Notes under the pieces: model-generated
The model's input: the letters and a program-made list of their open reading frames with translations, nothing else
Told to the model about the DNA's origin: nothing
The model's database searches: none
Position numbers and translations under genes: made by a program
Shown: positions 1-8,954 of the stretch, in pieces
Position numbering within the stretch: the stretch's first letter is position 1
How the letters are laid out: each line of letters opens with the position of its first letter
Source: Methylomarinovum caldicuralii
GTDB taxonomy: Bacteria > Pseudomonadota > Gammaproteobacteria > Methylococcales > Methylothermaceae
Assembly: GCF_033126985.1 (NCBI RefSeq)
Contig: NZ_AP024714.1
Coordinates: 62,001 to 126,000 of the forward strand
DNA: 64,000 nt
Direction: 5' to 3'

Positions 1-1209
1 CCCGTGGTTGGCGAGCACGTGGGCATCGTACTTGAGATGCTGGCCCACCTTGGGATGATCTTCCGACTCCAGCAGCGGCCGCAGTCTCTCCAAAACGGCC
101 TCACGGTCCAGCTGCGCCGGGGCCGCGGGATAGTCGTGTCCCACCGGCACGTAGGCGGCCTCCCCCGCCTCCACCGCGAACGACAGCCCCACCAGCCGGG
201 CGTCGAGATAGGCGAGATCGGTGGTTTCGGTATCGAAGGCGAACAGGGGGCTGGCCTCCAGGCGCTCGAGCCAGGTCCGCAACTGATCCGCGGCCAGCAC
301 CGCCTGATAATCGGCGGGATCGCCATCCTGGGCCGATTCCCCCTGGGTCGTGGGCAGATCGAGCTGGCGCAGCCAGGTGGTGAATTCGAAACGCTTGAGC
401 AGCTCGATCAGCCGGGCGGTGTCCGGCGGCCGCCGTTTCAGATCTTCCGGATTCAGATCCAGGGGGAGGTCATCGTGCACCTTGACCAGTTCGCGCGACA
501 GCCGCAGCCGGTCCAGATGGGCGCGCAGGTTCTCCCCCACCTTGCCCCTGATCTCGCCGGCGTGGGCGATGATCTCGTCCAGGGAGCCATACTGCCGCAG
601 CAGTTTGGCCGCGGTCTTGGGGCCGATGCCGGGAACGCCGGGGACGTTGTCGGAAGTATCCCCCACCAGCGCCAGGTAATCGGCGATCTGGTCGGGGTGG
701 ACGCCGAACTTTGCCATCACCCCGGCCGGGTCGAGGCGGGTTTCCGACATCGTGTTGTCGAGGAGGATGTGGTCGTCCACCAGTTGGGCCAGATCCTTGT
801 CGCTGGTGGCCACCACCACGTCGAATCCCTCCCGCTCGGCCCGGCGCGCCAGGGTGGCGATGACGTCATCGGCCTCGACGCCCTCGATCTCCACCACTGG
901 AATCCCCATGGCCCGGATCAGTTCCTTCAGCGGCCCCAGCTGGACCTTGAGCTCGTCCGGCATCGGCGGGCGGTGGGCCTTGTAGGCGGCGAACAGGTCG
1001 TTGCGGAAGGTCTTGCCGGGGGCGTCGAACACCACCGCGAACCAGGGGGTGTCGTAAGTCTCCAGCAGCTTGCGCAGCATGTTGGCGACGCCGTAGATGG
1101 CGCCGGTGGGCTCGCCGCGGGCGTTGCTCAGGGGCGGCAGGGCGTGGAAGGCCCGGTACAGGAAGGAGGACCCGTCCACCAGGACGAGGCGTTTGCGGTC
1201 TTGGCTCAT
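1..1209 (-). CDS. polA: DNA polymerase I, N-terminal part (3' end outside window)
   Basis: The first 403 codons of DNA polymerase I are visible, read leftward off the window edge. Residues up to about 260 form the FEN-like 5'-nuclease domain; it opens MSQDRKRLVLVDGSSFLYRA and carries the GIGPKTA helix-hairpin-helix. A proofreading-type 3'-5' exonuclease domain starts near residue 305, with the DxE motif intact (FAFDTET). The polymerase domain lies outside the window. The protein fills gaps and removes RNA primers in replication and excision repair. The ATG is supported by the conserved N-terminus. A separate gene for a periplasmic rhodanese lies just upstream on the same strand. Confidence 0.95.
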   Translation of the reverse strand, partial: MSQDRKRLVLVDGSSFLYRAFHALPPLSNARGEPTGAIYGVANMLRKLLETYDTPWFAVVFDAPGKTFRNDLFAAYKAHRPPMPDELKVQLGPLKELIRAMGIPVVEIEGVEADDVIATLARRAEREGFDVVVATSDKDLAQLVDDHILLDNTMSETRLDPAGVMAKFGVHPDQIADYLALVGDTSDNVPGVPGIGPKTAAKLLRQYGSLDEIIAHAGEIRGKVGENLRAHLDRLRLSRELVKVHDDLPLDLNPEDLKRRPPDTARLIELLKRFEFTTWLRQLDLPTTQGESAQDGDPADYQAVLAADQLRTWLERLEASPLFAFDTETTDLAYLDARLVGLSFAVEAGEAAYVPVGHDYPAAPAQLDREAVLERLRPLLESEDHPKVGQHLKYDAHVLANHG

Positions 1210-1248
1210 GGCGTTTCCGGATGGGACCGGCGTTTTCGATACCGGAGA

Positions 1249-1809
1249 TCAGCGGTGTTTGGCGGCGTCGTAGGGACGGTAAAGCAGCTCGTCCTTCAAT
1301 TCGTAGGTGTACGGAAGGCCGTCGTATTGCCAGCCTTCCACCCGTCCCCGGTTACCATAGAAGGGACTGTATTTGCGCAGCAAAGTTTTCTCCTCCGGGG
1401 TGCGGCCGGTGAAGGCAGCGCCCTCGAAACCGTCGCGGACGTTGTAGACATGTTTGAAACCGGCCTGCACCAGGGCATCGGCCGCCGGGGCGCTGCGTCC
1501 GCCACTGCGGCAGATCACCAGCAGGGTGTCGGTTTTCTTGAAGCGGCTGGCCACGTCCTCGACGAAATGAGGGTTGCGGTGAGGCCCCCCGCGGAAGAAA
1601 ACGAAGGGAATATTGTAGGCCATGGGCGGATGGCCCACCAGCCGGTACTCCTCCGGGCTGCGCACGTCGAGAAGATAGACCGAACCGCCCCCGGTCATCA
1701 GCCTGTCGTAAGCCTCTAGGGCGGTGATGTTTTGCGCCAGGCGCGCGTCCCCGGCCGCCTGGGCCAGGCCGGAAAGCAGAAGCAACAGCAAAAGCGAGCG
1801 TTTGAACAT
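1249..1809 (-). CDS. Periplasmic rhodanese-like sulfurtransferase
   Basis: A 186-residue protein with a signal peptide (MFKRS, a run of leucines, then AQA-AG) and a single rhodanese domain. The active-site loop is CRSGGRS with Cys100, and the DVRSPEEY motif of the family precedes it. After the domain there is a basic, aromatic tail (residues about 140-186) of unknown role. The start at 1809 is preferred over a GTG at 1824 because GGGAGA lies inside the longer version at Shine-Dalgarno distance from this ATG. Exported rhodaneses move sulfane sulfur or handle thiosulfate or cyanide; the actual substrate cannot be read from sequence. It lies just upstream of polA on the same strand and divergent from rnd. 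Confidence 0.85.
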   Translation of the reverse strand: MFKRSLLLLLLLSGLAQAAGDARLAQNITALEAYDRLMTGGGSVYLLDVRSPEEYRLVGHPPMAYNIPFVFFRGGPHRNPHFVEDVASRFKKTDTLLVICRSGGRSAPAADALVQAGFKHVYNVRDGFEGAAFTGRTPEEKTLLRKYSPFYGNRGRVEGWQYDGLPYTYELKDELLYRPYDAAKHR

Positions 1810-1917
1810 CGGTATCTCTCCCACGTCTATGGAATGAAGGCAACAGGATACCGCCTTCCCGGTCTTTTGGTATATTTGCCGCAGCCCGTGCTTTATCGAA
1901 ATCCACCCAGGAACCCC

Positions 1918-3084
1918 ATGACCACCCTATCCAAAGCCCCGGTACGCTACGTCGACACCCCCGTGCAGCTGCGCCGGCTCTGCGACCGACTCAAGGACAG
2001 CCCGTTCTTCGCCCTCGACACCGAGTTCCTGCGCGAATCCACCTACCACCCGCAGTTCTGCCTGCTGCAGATCGCCGCCGCCGATCAGGTGGCTTGCGTC
2101 GACCCCATCCGCCTGCCCGATCTCGACCCGCTCTGGCAACTGCTGTACGAATCGGACGCCACCAAGGTCTTCCACGCCGGCTTCCAGGACCTGGAAATCT
2201 TCCATCACCTGCACGGCCGCCTGCCCGCGCCCGTCTTCGACACCCAGCTGGCCGCCCCGCTGCTGGGCTACGGCGACCAGATCGGCTACGCCCAGCTGGT
2301 GGAGGAGGTGCTGGGGGTGACCCTGGGAAAAGGCCACAGCCGCACCGACTGGCGCCGCCGCCCCTTGAGTCCGCAGCAGATCGACTACGCCGCCGACGAC
2401 GTCCGCTATCTGGTCCCCCTGTATCTGGAACTGCGCCGCCGCCTGGAGGAAAGCGGCCGGGTCGACTGGCTGAGCGAGGACTTCGAGCGCCTGACCCGGC
2501 CGGAAACCTACCGCAATCCGCCCCAGGACGCCTGGCGCCGCATCAAGGGCACCCGCCGCCTCAAGGGACGGCAGCTGGCGGCCCTCAAACGCCTGGCGGC
2601 CTGGCGCGAGGAAACCGCCCGGCGGGAGAACCTGCCCCGCGGCTGGGTGGTCAAGGACGATCTTCTGTGCCACATCGCCCGCCTGCAGCCGCAGAATCCC
2701 CAGCAACTGAAACAGCTGCGCGGCCTCAGCGACAAGGCCGTCGCCCGTTACGGGCAGGACATCTGCGCCCAGGTCGCCGCCGCCTGCGACGATGCGCCGG
2801 AAAAGGCCCCGCCCCGGCCGCCCGCCCGCACCCCCCGGCAGGAAGCCCTGCTCGATCTGCTCAGCGCCGTGGTGCGGCTTCGGGCCGAAGCCCAGAATCT
2901 TCATCCCAACGCCCTGGCCAGCCGCAAGGACCTGGAGAAATTCCTCGCCGACCCGGCCGGATCGCGCCTGTGCCAGGGCTGGCGCCAGCAGGTGATCGGC
3001 GACGATCTGGTGGCGTTTCTGGAAGGCCGGCGGCATCTGCGGGTGGTCGGCGGCGAGCCGGTGCTGGACGAGGCCGCCGCATGA
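1918..3084 (+). CDS. rnd: Ribonuclease D
   Basis: A 388-residue DEDD-family 3'-5' exoribonuclease that trims tRNA and other stable RNA precursors in the cytoplasm. The catalytic DxE is D34/E36 (ALDTEF). HAGFQDLEIF and YAADDVRYL supply the other acidic and tyrosine residues. HRDC-like helical domains fill the C-terminal half. The start at MTTLSKAP matches the beginning of the conserved fold; longer in-frame extensions run into the upstream promoter region. The stop overlaps the ATG of the next gene (ATGA), so the two are translationally coupled. Confidence 0.95.
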   Translation: MTTLSKAPVRYVDTPVQLRRLCDRLKDSPFFALDTEFLRESTYHPQFCLLQIAAADQVACVDPIRLPDLDPLWQLLYESDATKVFHAGFQDLEIFHHLHGRLPAPVFDTQLAAPLLGYGDQIGYAQLVEEVLGVTLGKGHSRTDWRRRPLSPQQIDYAADDVRYLVPLYLELRRRLEESGRVDWLSEDFERLTRPETYRNPPQDAWRRIKGTRRLKGRQLAALKRLAAWREETARRENLPRGWVVKDDLLCHIARLQPQNPQQLKQLRGLSDKAVARYGQDICAQVAAACDDAPEKAPPRPPARTPRQEALLDLLSAVVRLRAEAQNLHPNALASRKDLEKFLADPAGSRLCQGWRQQVIGDDLVAFLEGRRHLRVVGGEPVLDEAAA

Positions 3085-4637
3085 CGCTGCCGCCGCTGAT
3101 CCGGGCGCTGCTGAATCCGGCGGTCTATCCCCATCCGACGGAGAATCTCCGTTACCGCGAAACCCACATCTCCTGGGTCATTCTCACCGGCCCCTACGCC
3201 TACAAACTCAAAAAGCCGGTGGACTTCGGCTTTATCGACTTTTCCACCCTGGAAAAGCGCCGCTTCTACTGCCACGAGGAACTGCGTCTCAACCGCCGCC
3301 TGGCGCCGCAGTTGTACCTGGCCGTGGTGACGGTCACCGGCACCCCGCAAAACCCCCGTCTGGACGGGGACGGCGAGCCCCTGGAATACGTGGTGAAGAT
3401 GCGCCAGTTCGCCGACCGCGACCTGCTCAGCCGCATGACCGAAGAAGGCCGGCTGCGGGAGAGCCACCTCGAAACCCTGGCCGCACGCATCGCCCGCTTT
3501 CACGAAAGCGTCACCCGGGCAGGCGCCGGCGACCCCTACGGTGAACCGCAGACGATCCAGAGCGCCGCGCTGCAAAACTTCCGGAGCATCGACGCCGGGG
3601 CCCTCGATCCCGCCCGCGCCGCCCGGCTGGACGCGCTGCGCCGTTGGACCGAGGCTGCGTTCGAACCGCTGGCGTCCTGCATGGCCCAGCGCAAACGCGA
3701 CGGCTGGGTGCGCGAATGCCACGGCGACCTGCACCTGGGAAACATTGTCCTCTGGCAGGGGGAGCCGCTGCCGTTCGACTGCATCGAATTCAACCCCCAG
3801 CTGCGCTGGATCGACGTCGTCAGCGAGATCGCCTTCACGGTCATGGACCTGGCCGCCCGCGGCCGCCGCCCCCTGGGCTTCCTGTTCCTCAACGACTGGC
3901 TCAGCCTTACCGGAGACTACGAGGGAGTGCGCCTGCTGCGCTACTACCTGATCTACCGGGCCATGGTGCGGGCCAAGATCGCCTGGTTGAGCGCGCGCCA
4001 GCACCCCGAAACCCGAGAATCTCTGGAGGCGTGCGCCCGTTACCTGGATCTGGCCGAGTACTTCCGCCAGTCCCGGCGCCCGCTGCTGCTGGTCACCCAC
4101 GGCTTTTCCGGCAGCGGCAAGTCCTACGCCAGCCGCCGGCTGGCGGCCCGTCTGGGGGCGATCCACCTGCGCTCGGACGTGGAGCGCAAGCGCCTGGCGG
4201 GACTCCCGGCCGAAGCCCGTACCGATGCCGGGCTGGAGCGCGGCATCTATGGGGCCGATTTCACCCGCCGCACGTATGCCAAGCTGCTGCGCGACGCCGA
4301 GACGATTCTGGCGGCCGGCTGGCCGGTGATCGTGGATGCCACGTTCCTGAAGCGGGAATACCGCCAGTGGTTCCAGGCGCTGGCCGAACGTCTGCATGTT
4401 CCTTGGCGCATGCTCGACTTCCAGGCCGACGAAACCGTGCTGCGGGCCCGGATCGAACAGCGGCTGCGGCAGCGCCGCGATCCCTCGGAGGCCGACCTTC
4501 AGGTGCTGGCCTACCAATTGCGCCACCATCAGCCCCTGAGCGAAGCAGAGCGCGCCGGGGCCGTCTCCATCGACACCAGCCGGGGCTTCGACATCGAAGC
4601 CGTGCTTCAGTGCTTGAATTCCCGCGGGTCAAGCTGA
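3081..4637 (+). CDS. Fusion of aminoglycoside-phosphotransferase-like domain and P-loop kinase
   Basis: A 518-residue two-domain protein of the COG2187/COG0645 type. The N-terminal two thirds resembles an aminoglycoside or small-molecule phosphotransferase: HGDLHLGN at 214-221 is the Brenner-type catalytic loop and FDCIEFN the metal-binding region. The C-terminal third is a separate nucleotide kinase-like domain with Walker A GFSGSGKS at 341-348. Substrates are unknown. The name used in databases (APH-like/ATP-binding) should not be taken as evidence of antibiotic resistance. It is coupled to rnd by a 4-nt overlap. Its 3' end overlaps the convergent glrR by 31 bp. Confidence 0.8.
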   Translation: MTLPPLIRALLNPAVYPHPTENLRYRETHISWVILTGPYAYKLKKPVDFGFIDFSTLEKRRFYCHEELRLNRRLAPQLYLAVVTVTGTPQNPRLDGDGEPLEYVVKMRQFADRDLLSRMTEEGRLRESHLETLAARIARFHESVTRAGAGDPYGEPQTIQSAALQNFRSIDAGALDPARAARLDALRRWTEAAFEPLASCMAQRKRDGWVRECHGDLHLGNIVLWQGEPLPFDCIEFNPQLRWIDVVSEIAFTVMDLAARGRRPLGFLFLNDWLSLTGDYEGVRLLRYYLIYRAMVRAKIAWLSARQHPETRESLEACARYLDLAEYFRQSRRPLLLVTHGFSGSGKSYASRRLAARLGAIHLRSDVERKRLAGLPAEARTDAGLERGIYGADFTRRTYAKLLRDAETILAAGWPVIVDATFLKREYRQWFQALAERLHVPWRMLDFQADETVLRARIEQRLRQRRDPSEADLQVLAYQLRHHQPLSEAERAGAVSIDTSRGFDIEAVLQCLNSRGSS

Positions 4638-5968
4638 TGGCGGTTGAGCAGGCGGTAGAACTCGGTGCGGTTGCGCTTGGCCAGCTGGGCCGCGTGGGTG
4701 ACGTTGCCGCGGGTGATCTGTAGCAGACGGACCAGATATTCGCGCTCGAAGCGGCGCTTGGCTTCCTTGAGGGGGGGCAGCGTCGCCTCGCCTGCCTCCC
4801 CGCTGATCGCCCGCTGCACTAGGCTCAGGGGAATCAGCGGCGTGTTGGTCAGGGCCACGCACTGCTCCACCAGGTTGTGAAGCTGGCGCACGTTGCCGGG
4901 CCATTCGTAACGCACCAGGTATTCCAGCGCTTCCGGGGAAAAACCCTTGACCTTGCTGCCATAGGACTCGGCCACCTGCTTGAGGAAATGGTCGAGCAGC
5001 AAGGGGATGTCCTCGGGACGCTCGCGCAGGGGCGGCACCTTGAGGGTGACGACGTTGAGGCGGTAATAGAGGTCTTCGCGGAAATCGCCTGCCTCGACCG
5101 CCGCCGTCAGATCCACGTGGCTGGCGGAAACGACACGCACATCCACGGCCACGGTCTGGGTGCTGCCCACCGGGCGGACGGCCATTTCCTGCAGCGCCCG
5201 CAGCAGCTTCACCTGGAACATCTTCGGCATGTCGCCGACTTCGTCGAGGAACAGGGTCCCGCCGTCGGCGGCCTGGAACAGGCCGGGATGGTCCTGGGTC
5301 GCGCCGGTGAACGCCCCCCGCTTGTGGCCGAAGAGTTCCGATTCGAACAAATGTTCGGGAATGGCGGTGCAGTTGACCGCGATGAAAGGTCCCTCGCACC
5401 GGGGACTGGCCTCATGGATGGCCCGGGCCAGCAATTCCTTGCCGGTGCCGCTTTCCCCGTGAATGTAGACGCTGGCGCGGCCGCGGGCGACCTTGGCCAC
5501 CTGGTTGAGGAGGTCCTCGATGCCCGGACTCTGGGTGACGATGCGGCGGCGCCAGTCTTCGCCCTCTTCCTCCGGCTCGGCATCGACGCCCTGGCAAATT
5601 TCCAGCGCTTGGGTGACATGGTGCAGCAGCGCCTTGTTGTCCACCGGCTTGGTCAGAAAACCGAACACGCCTTTCTTGGTGGCGTCCACGGCATCGTTAA
5701 TCGTGCCATGGGCGGTGAGGATGATGATGGGCAGGGTGGGACAGCGGCGGTGGATCTCGTCGAACAGCGCCATCCCGTCCATTCCATCCATCATCAGGTC
5801 TGTGACCACCACATGGGGCCGGAACCGCAGCAGATCGTCGAGGGCCTGCTCCCTGCTGCCGACCGGCTTGACGGTGAAACCCGCCGCGCTCAGGCGCATG
5901 GTCAGCAGCCGCAGGAAGCTCTCATCGTCGTCGACCACCAGGATGCGTTTGCGAATGTCCTGATCCAT
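4607..5968 (-). CDS. glrR: Sigma-54-dependent response regulator GlrR (QseF)
   Basis: A 453-residue NtrC-family regulator. The receiver domain carries phospho-acceptor D57 (VVVTDLMM). The AAA+ domain has Walker A GESGTGKE at 171-178 and the sigma-54 contact loop GAFTGA at 218-223. A short Fis-type helix-turn-helix occupies the last about 45 residues. In enterobacteria GlrR, phosphorylated by GlrK, activates sigma-54 promoters including glmY and rpoE, linking envelope state to amino-sugar synthesis. The ATG follows the qseG stop directly (TGA-ATG), so translation is coupled. No target promoter was identified in the window. Confidence 0.92.
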   Translation of the reverse strand: MDQDIRKRILVVDDDESFLRLLTMRLSAAGFTVKPVGSREQALDDLLRFRPHVVVTDLMMDGMDGMALFDEIHRRCPTLPIIILTAHGTINDAVDATKKGVFGFLTKPVDNKALLHHVTQALEICQGVDAEPEEEGEDWRRRIVTQSPGIEDLLNQVAKVARGRASVYIHGESGTGKELLARAIHEASPRCEGPFIAVNCTAIPEHLFESELFGHKRGAFTGATQDHPGLFQAADGGTLFLDEVGDMPKMFQVKLLRALQEMAVRPVGSTQTVAVDVRVVSASHVDLTAAVEAGDFREDLYYRLNVVTLKVPPLRERPEDIPLLLDHFLKQVAESYGSKVKGFSPEALEYLVRYEWPGNVRQLHNLVEQCVALTNTPLIPLSLVQRAISGEAGEATLPPLKEAKRRFEREYLVRLLQITRGNVTHAAQLAKRNRTEFYRLLNRHQLDPREFKH

Positions 5969-6544
5969 TCAGGGAACCCCGTGATGATTGAGACTCTTTT
6001 CCAAGGCTTTGAGCGCCTCCAGTTTGCTCTGGCACTGGCTGAGGGTGGTCTGACAGCGCTGCAGCCGTTGCCCCTGCTGCCGGCAATACCGCCGCAGCCG
6101 GGCCAGTTTGCGGCTCCATTCCCGCTCGTGACGGCGGCTGCTGAACAGGCGTTGGGCGATCAGACGCTGATAGGCCAGAAACGCCCGCAGATCGGCCGGG
6201 CGCACTTGTTTTCCGGCCTCATCCAGCAACTCGAGGGCGACGCGCAGCTCGTCCTGTTCCGCCAGACAGTCCGGCGTGACCAACAACGCCAGCGCCAGGT
6301 GCAACCGCCCCCCGAGACTCGGCGCTTCGGTGACAAAATCGTGCAGCCAGCGGCACTCATCCCGCCGTTGCAACGGCGGCAGCCCCGCCAGATAACCCAG
6401 ATAGCCGCTCAGCTCGGTCAGCGTGACGGCCTCGTAGTCAGGTTCCTGGAACTGCGGTCTGGGCGCCTCTGCCGTCACCGTCCGGCTGCCTCCGCAGCCG
6501 GCCAGAATCAGACAGAGCAACCCGATGCCAAACCAAGGTTTCAA
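5969..6544 (-). CDS. qseG: QseG-like lipoprotein of the GlrK/GlrR system
   Basis: A lipoprotein of 191 residues, between kinase and regulator as in enteric glrK-qseG-glrR. The lipobox is LAGC with lipid-modified Cys17. The rest is helical and charged, with paired cysteines, and predicted to lie in the periplasm. I place the start at a TTG (6544) inside the glrK stop codon: it gives MKPWFGIG and a normal signal peptide, and GGAG lies 7 nt upstream. An ATG 48 nt further up would add a hydrophilic leader that spoils the signal. QseG is reported to interact with the kinase and regulate its output. Sequence similarity is modest, so the name rests partly on position. Confidence 0.75.
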   Translation of the reverse strand: MKPWFGIGLLCLILAGCGGSRTVTAEAPRPQFQEPDYEAVTLTELSGYLGYLAGLPPLQRRDECRWLHDFVTEAPSLGGRLHLALALLVTPDCLAEQDELRVALELLDEAGKQVRPADLRAFLAYQRLIAQRLFSSRRHEREWSRKLARLRRYCRQQGQRLQRCQTTLSQCQSKLEALKALEKSLNHHGVP

Positions 6545-7983
6545 ATGCGTACTCCATCCACCGGCAGCGTCACCCGCAAACAGGCGCCCCACCCTTCCAC
6601 ATCGACGATTTCAACCCTGCCACGATGAATCATCGCACATTCGTTGACGATCGACAGGCCCAGCCCCGTCCCTTCGATCCCCATCCGTTTCCCCAGCCGC
6701 CCCTGGTACAGGGCATCGAAGACCCGTTCGCGTTCCTCGGGCGGAATCCCGGGTCCCTGGTCGCGGATTTCGAAGATCACATTCCCCTTGCGCCGCTGCA
6801 GCTTCAGCTCGATCACCCCCCCCCGGGGGGAGTATTTGACCGCGTTGGACAACAGGTTGTCGATCATCGAGCGCAGCTGCTCCGCAAACCCGAACAGTTG
6901 ACAGGATTCGAGCTGCTTGCGCACCTGAATCTCGTTGACCCGGAGACGGACCCGGTAATCCTCGAGCACGTCATCAACCAGACGGTGCATGTCCACCTGC
7001 TGCGGCTTCTGCACGGTTTCGGTGCTCTGCAACTGGCTGTAACGGATCAGATCCTCGATCATCCGATACAGGCGGCCGGCGTTGACGCCGATGATACGGA
7101 CGATCTCTTCCTGTTCGGTGTTCAAATCTCCGACCACCCGGTCGGCCAACAATTCCGTCCCTTCGTGAACATTGGCCAGCGGGGTCTTCAGTTCGTGGGA
7201 GATGTTGCGCATGAAGCGGCGTTTCTCCGCCTCCAGCATGCGCAGGCGGAGACGCAGCCAGTCCAGACGCTGACCGAGGGACTCCAGGTCCCGGGGGCCC
7301 TGTACCACGATCGGCTGGTCGAAGTCGCGGTCCCCCAGTTTGCGGATGGCCGCATCCAGCTGCTTCATCGGCCGGGTGATGAGATAGATGAAAACGGCGA
7401 CCAGCCCCAGGGCGACCGGCAACAGGATGACCAGATGGCGCATGGTCTGCTGGCGCGCCTGGCGCGAGCGCTCCTCCAGGTTCTGGAGATGACGCCCCAC
7501 CAGCTGAATGCTGAGTTCCCAGATGCGTTCGGCCAGCTGGCGCAGCTGCGCCAGCTGATCGGCGACCGCCAGCTTGGTCTGCCGATCGAGTTTGGGGTCG
7601 CTCAGCTGGGCATACAGGTCAAATTCGTCGCCTTCCAGGCGGCGCAGCAGGCGGCGCAGTTCCGGCTCTCCCGCGGACATTTTCGCCAAGCCTTGCAGTT
7701 CGCTGACGAAAGTCTGGCGCAGCTTCCGGTAATGCTCGAACAGAGCCGCATCCTCCAGAATCAGCGCCTGCTTGACGCTGCGCTCCATCGCGGTCAGGCG
7801 TTCCAGCAACATGCGGCTCGCCTGGGTCAGGCTGACTGCCTGATAGACCACCCTCTGACTCTGGCCGGTCAGCTGTTCCAGGGAGTAGAGCGCGGAACCC
7901 AGCGCCAGGATCAGCGGCGCCAGCACCAGGATGAAGCTGACCAGCAGCAGCACGGATAGGGAGGGAAAACGCAGGCGCTTCAA
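6541..7983 (-). CDS. glrK: Membrane histidine kinase GlrK (QseE)
   Basis: A 480-residue sensor kinase. TM1 lies at about 9-31 and is followed by a helical periplasmic sensor domain. TM2 is at about 183-203, then a HAMP segment beginning ITRPMKQL, a dimerisation helix with H263 (NISHELKTP), and the HATPase domain with its N box (DNLLSNAVKY), DQGPGIP and GTGLGLSIV. It is expected to phosphorylate GlrR in response to an envelope signal. Its start codon overlaps the epmA stop by 4 nt and its stop overlaps the qseG start, so the system is embedded in the EF-P operon. Confidence 0.92.
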   Translation of the reverse strand: MKRLRFPSLSVLLLVSFILVLAPLILALGSALYSLEQLTGQSQRVVYQAVSLTQASRMLLERLTAMERSVKQALILEDAALFEHYRKLRQTFVSELQGLAKMSAGEPELRRLLRRLEGDEFDLYAQLSDPKLDRQTKLAVADQLAQLRQLAERIWELSIQLVGRHLQNLEERSRQARQQTMRHLVILLPVALGLVAVFIYLITRPMKQLDAAIRKLGDRDFDQPIVVQGPRDLESLGQRLDWLRLRLRMLEAEKRRFMRNISHELKTPLANVHEGTELLADRVVGDLNTEQEEIVRIIGVNAGRLYRMIEDLIRYSQLQSTETVQKPQQVDMHRLVDDVLEDYRVRLRVNEIQVRKQLESCQLFGFAEQLRSMIDNLLSNAVKYSPRGGVIELKLQRRKGNVIFEIRDQGPGIPPEERERVFDALYQGRLGKRMGIEGTGLGLSIVNECAMIHRGRVEIVDVEGWGACLRVTLPVDGVRI

Positions 7984-8954
7984 TGGAGTCGCTGCCAGGA
8001 AAAACTGACGACCGCGTCAATGTCGCGGCGCTGCAGCCGCAGCATGAGCAGACGGTCGAGACCGACGGCGACGCCGCTGCAACGGGGCAGACCGGCGCGG
8101 AGGGCGGCGACGAAAGCCTCGTCCAGCGGCGGCACCGGCAGTCCCTGCCGGCGTCTGGCGTTCCGGTCGGCCTCGAGACGGCGGCGCTGTTCCTCGGGAT
8201 CGGTCAGTTCGTCGTAGCCGTTGCCCAGCTCGACGCCGTTACAGAAGACCTCGAAGCGCCGGGCGGTCCGGCCGTCCTCGTTCAAACGCGCCAACGCCGC
8301 CAGCGGGGCGGGATAGTCGCAGACGAAGACGGGCCGGTGGCGGGGGAGATTGGGCTGCACCCGGTGGGAGAACAGCAGATCCAGCCACAGGCTGCGGTCT
8401 TCGCCGCACAGGGCGGCAGCCTCCGGCAGCCCCAGGCGCCGGGCGCGTTCGGCCAGCGCTGGCAGCGGCGCATGCCAGGAAACCCCGACCCAGCGCTCGA
8501 ACACCTCGGTATAGGACAGGCGGCAGCTGTCCTCCAGGGGGGGCAGCAGGATCCGCAGCAGGTCGGCGACCTCGTCCATCAGGTCCGCAAGCTCGAAACC
8601 CGGACGATACCACTCCAGCAGGGTGAATTCGGGATTGTGCCAGCGCCCGGCCTCCCCGCGGCGGAAGGCCTTGCAGATCTGGTAGATGGGGCCGGAACCG
8701 GCGGCCAGCAGGCGCTTCATCAGCAGTTCCGGCGAGGTCTGCAGATAACGGGTCCGGCCGGCATCGGGAACGGCGAAGAAATCCAGCTGCGGGTCGGTGC
8801 TGACCGTCGGCGCCAGCAGCGGGGTTTCCACCTCCATCACCCCCCGTTCGGCGAAGAAGCGGCGAACGCAAGCCAGAAGCCCGGCGCGGGCCCGCAGCGC
8901 CTTGAGATCGCAGCCGGGCTGCCAGCTATTTGGTGACGCGGGAGACGTATTCAC
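7980..8954 (-). CDS. epmA: EF-P (R)-beta-lysine ligase EpmA (PoxA/GenX)
   Basis: A 324-residue truncated class II lysyl-tRNA synthetase-like enzyme without the anticodon-binding domain, the usual EpmA length. Class II motif 2 ([15 protein letters not shown]) and motif 3 ([10 protein letters not shown]) are present. It adenylates (R)-beta-lysine and attaches it to the conserved lysine of EF-P, whose gene lies immediately upstream and overlaps it by 29 bp. The beta-lysine would come from EpmB, encoded divergently. Its stop overlaps the glrK start (ATGA). Confidence 0.95.
   Translation of the reverse strand: MNTSPASPNSWQPGCDLKALRARAGLLACVRRFFAERGVMEVETPLLAPTVSTDPQLDFFAVPDAGRTRYLQTSPELLMKRLLAAGSGPIYQICKAFRRGEAGRWHNPEFTLLEWYRPGFELADLMDEVADLLRILLPPLEDSCRLSYTEVFERWVGVSWHAPLPALAERARRLGLPEAAALCGEDRSLWLDLLFSHRVQPNLPRHRPVFVCDYPAPLAALARLNEDGRTARRFEVFCNGVELGNGYDELTDPEEQRRRLEADRNARRRQGLPVPPLDEAFVAALRAGLPRCSGVAVGLDRLLMLRLQRRDIDAVVSFSWQRLH

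Noticed and set aside
4-1719. A 571-codon open frame on the plus strand
   Set aside because: It is antisense to polA and the rhodanese gene. The product has no recognisable domain, and polA on the other strand is unambiguous. Such long antisense frames are common at this GC content.
4877-6628. Long plus-strand frame opposite glrR and qseG
   Set aside because: Low-complexity composition with many Gln, His and Arg, typical of the reverse complement of GC-rich genes. The minus-strand genes have full motifs.
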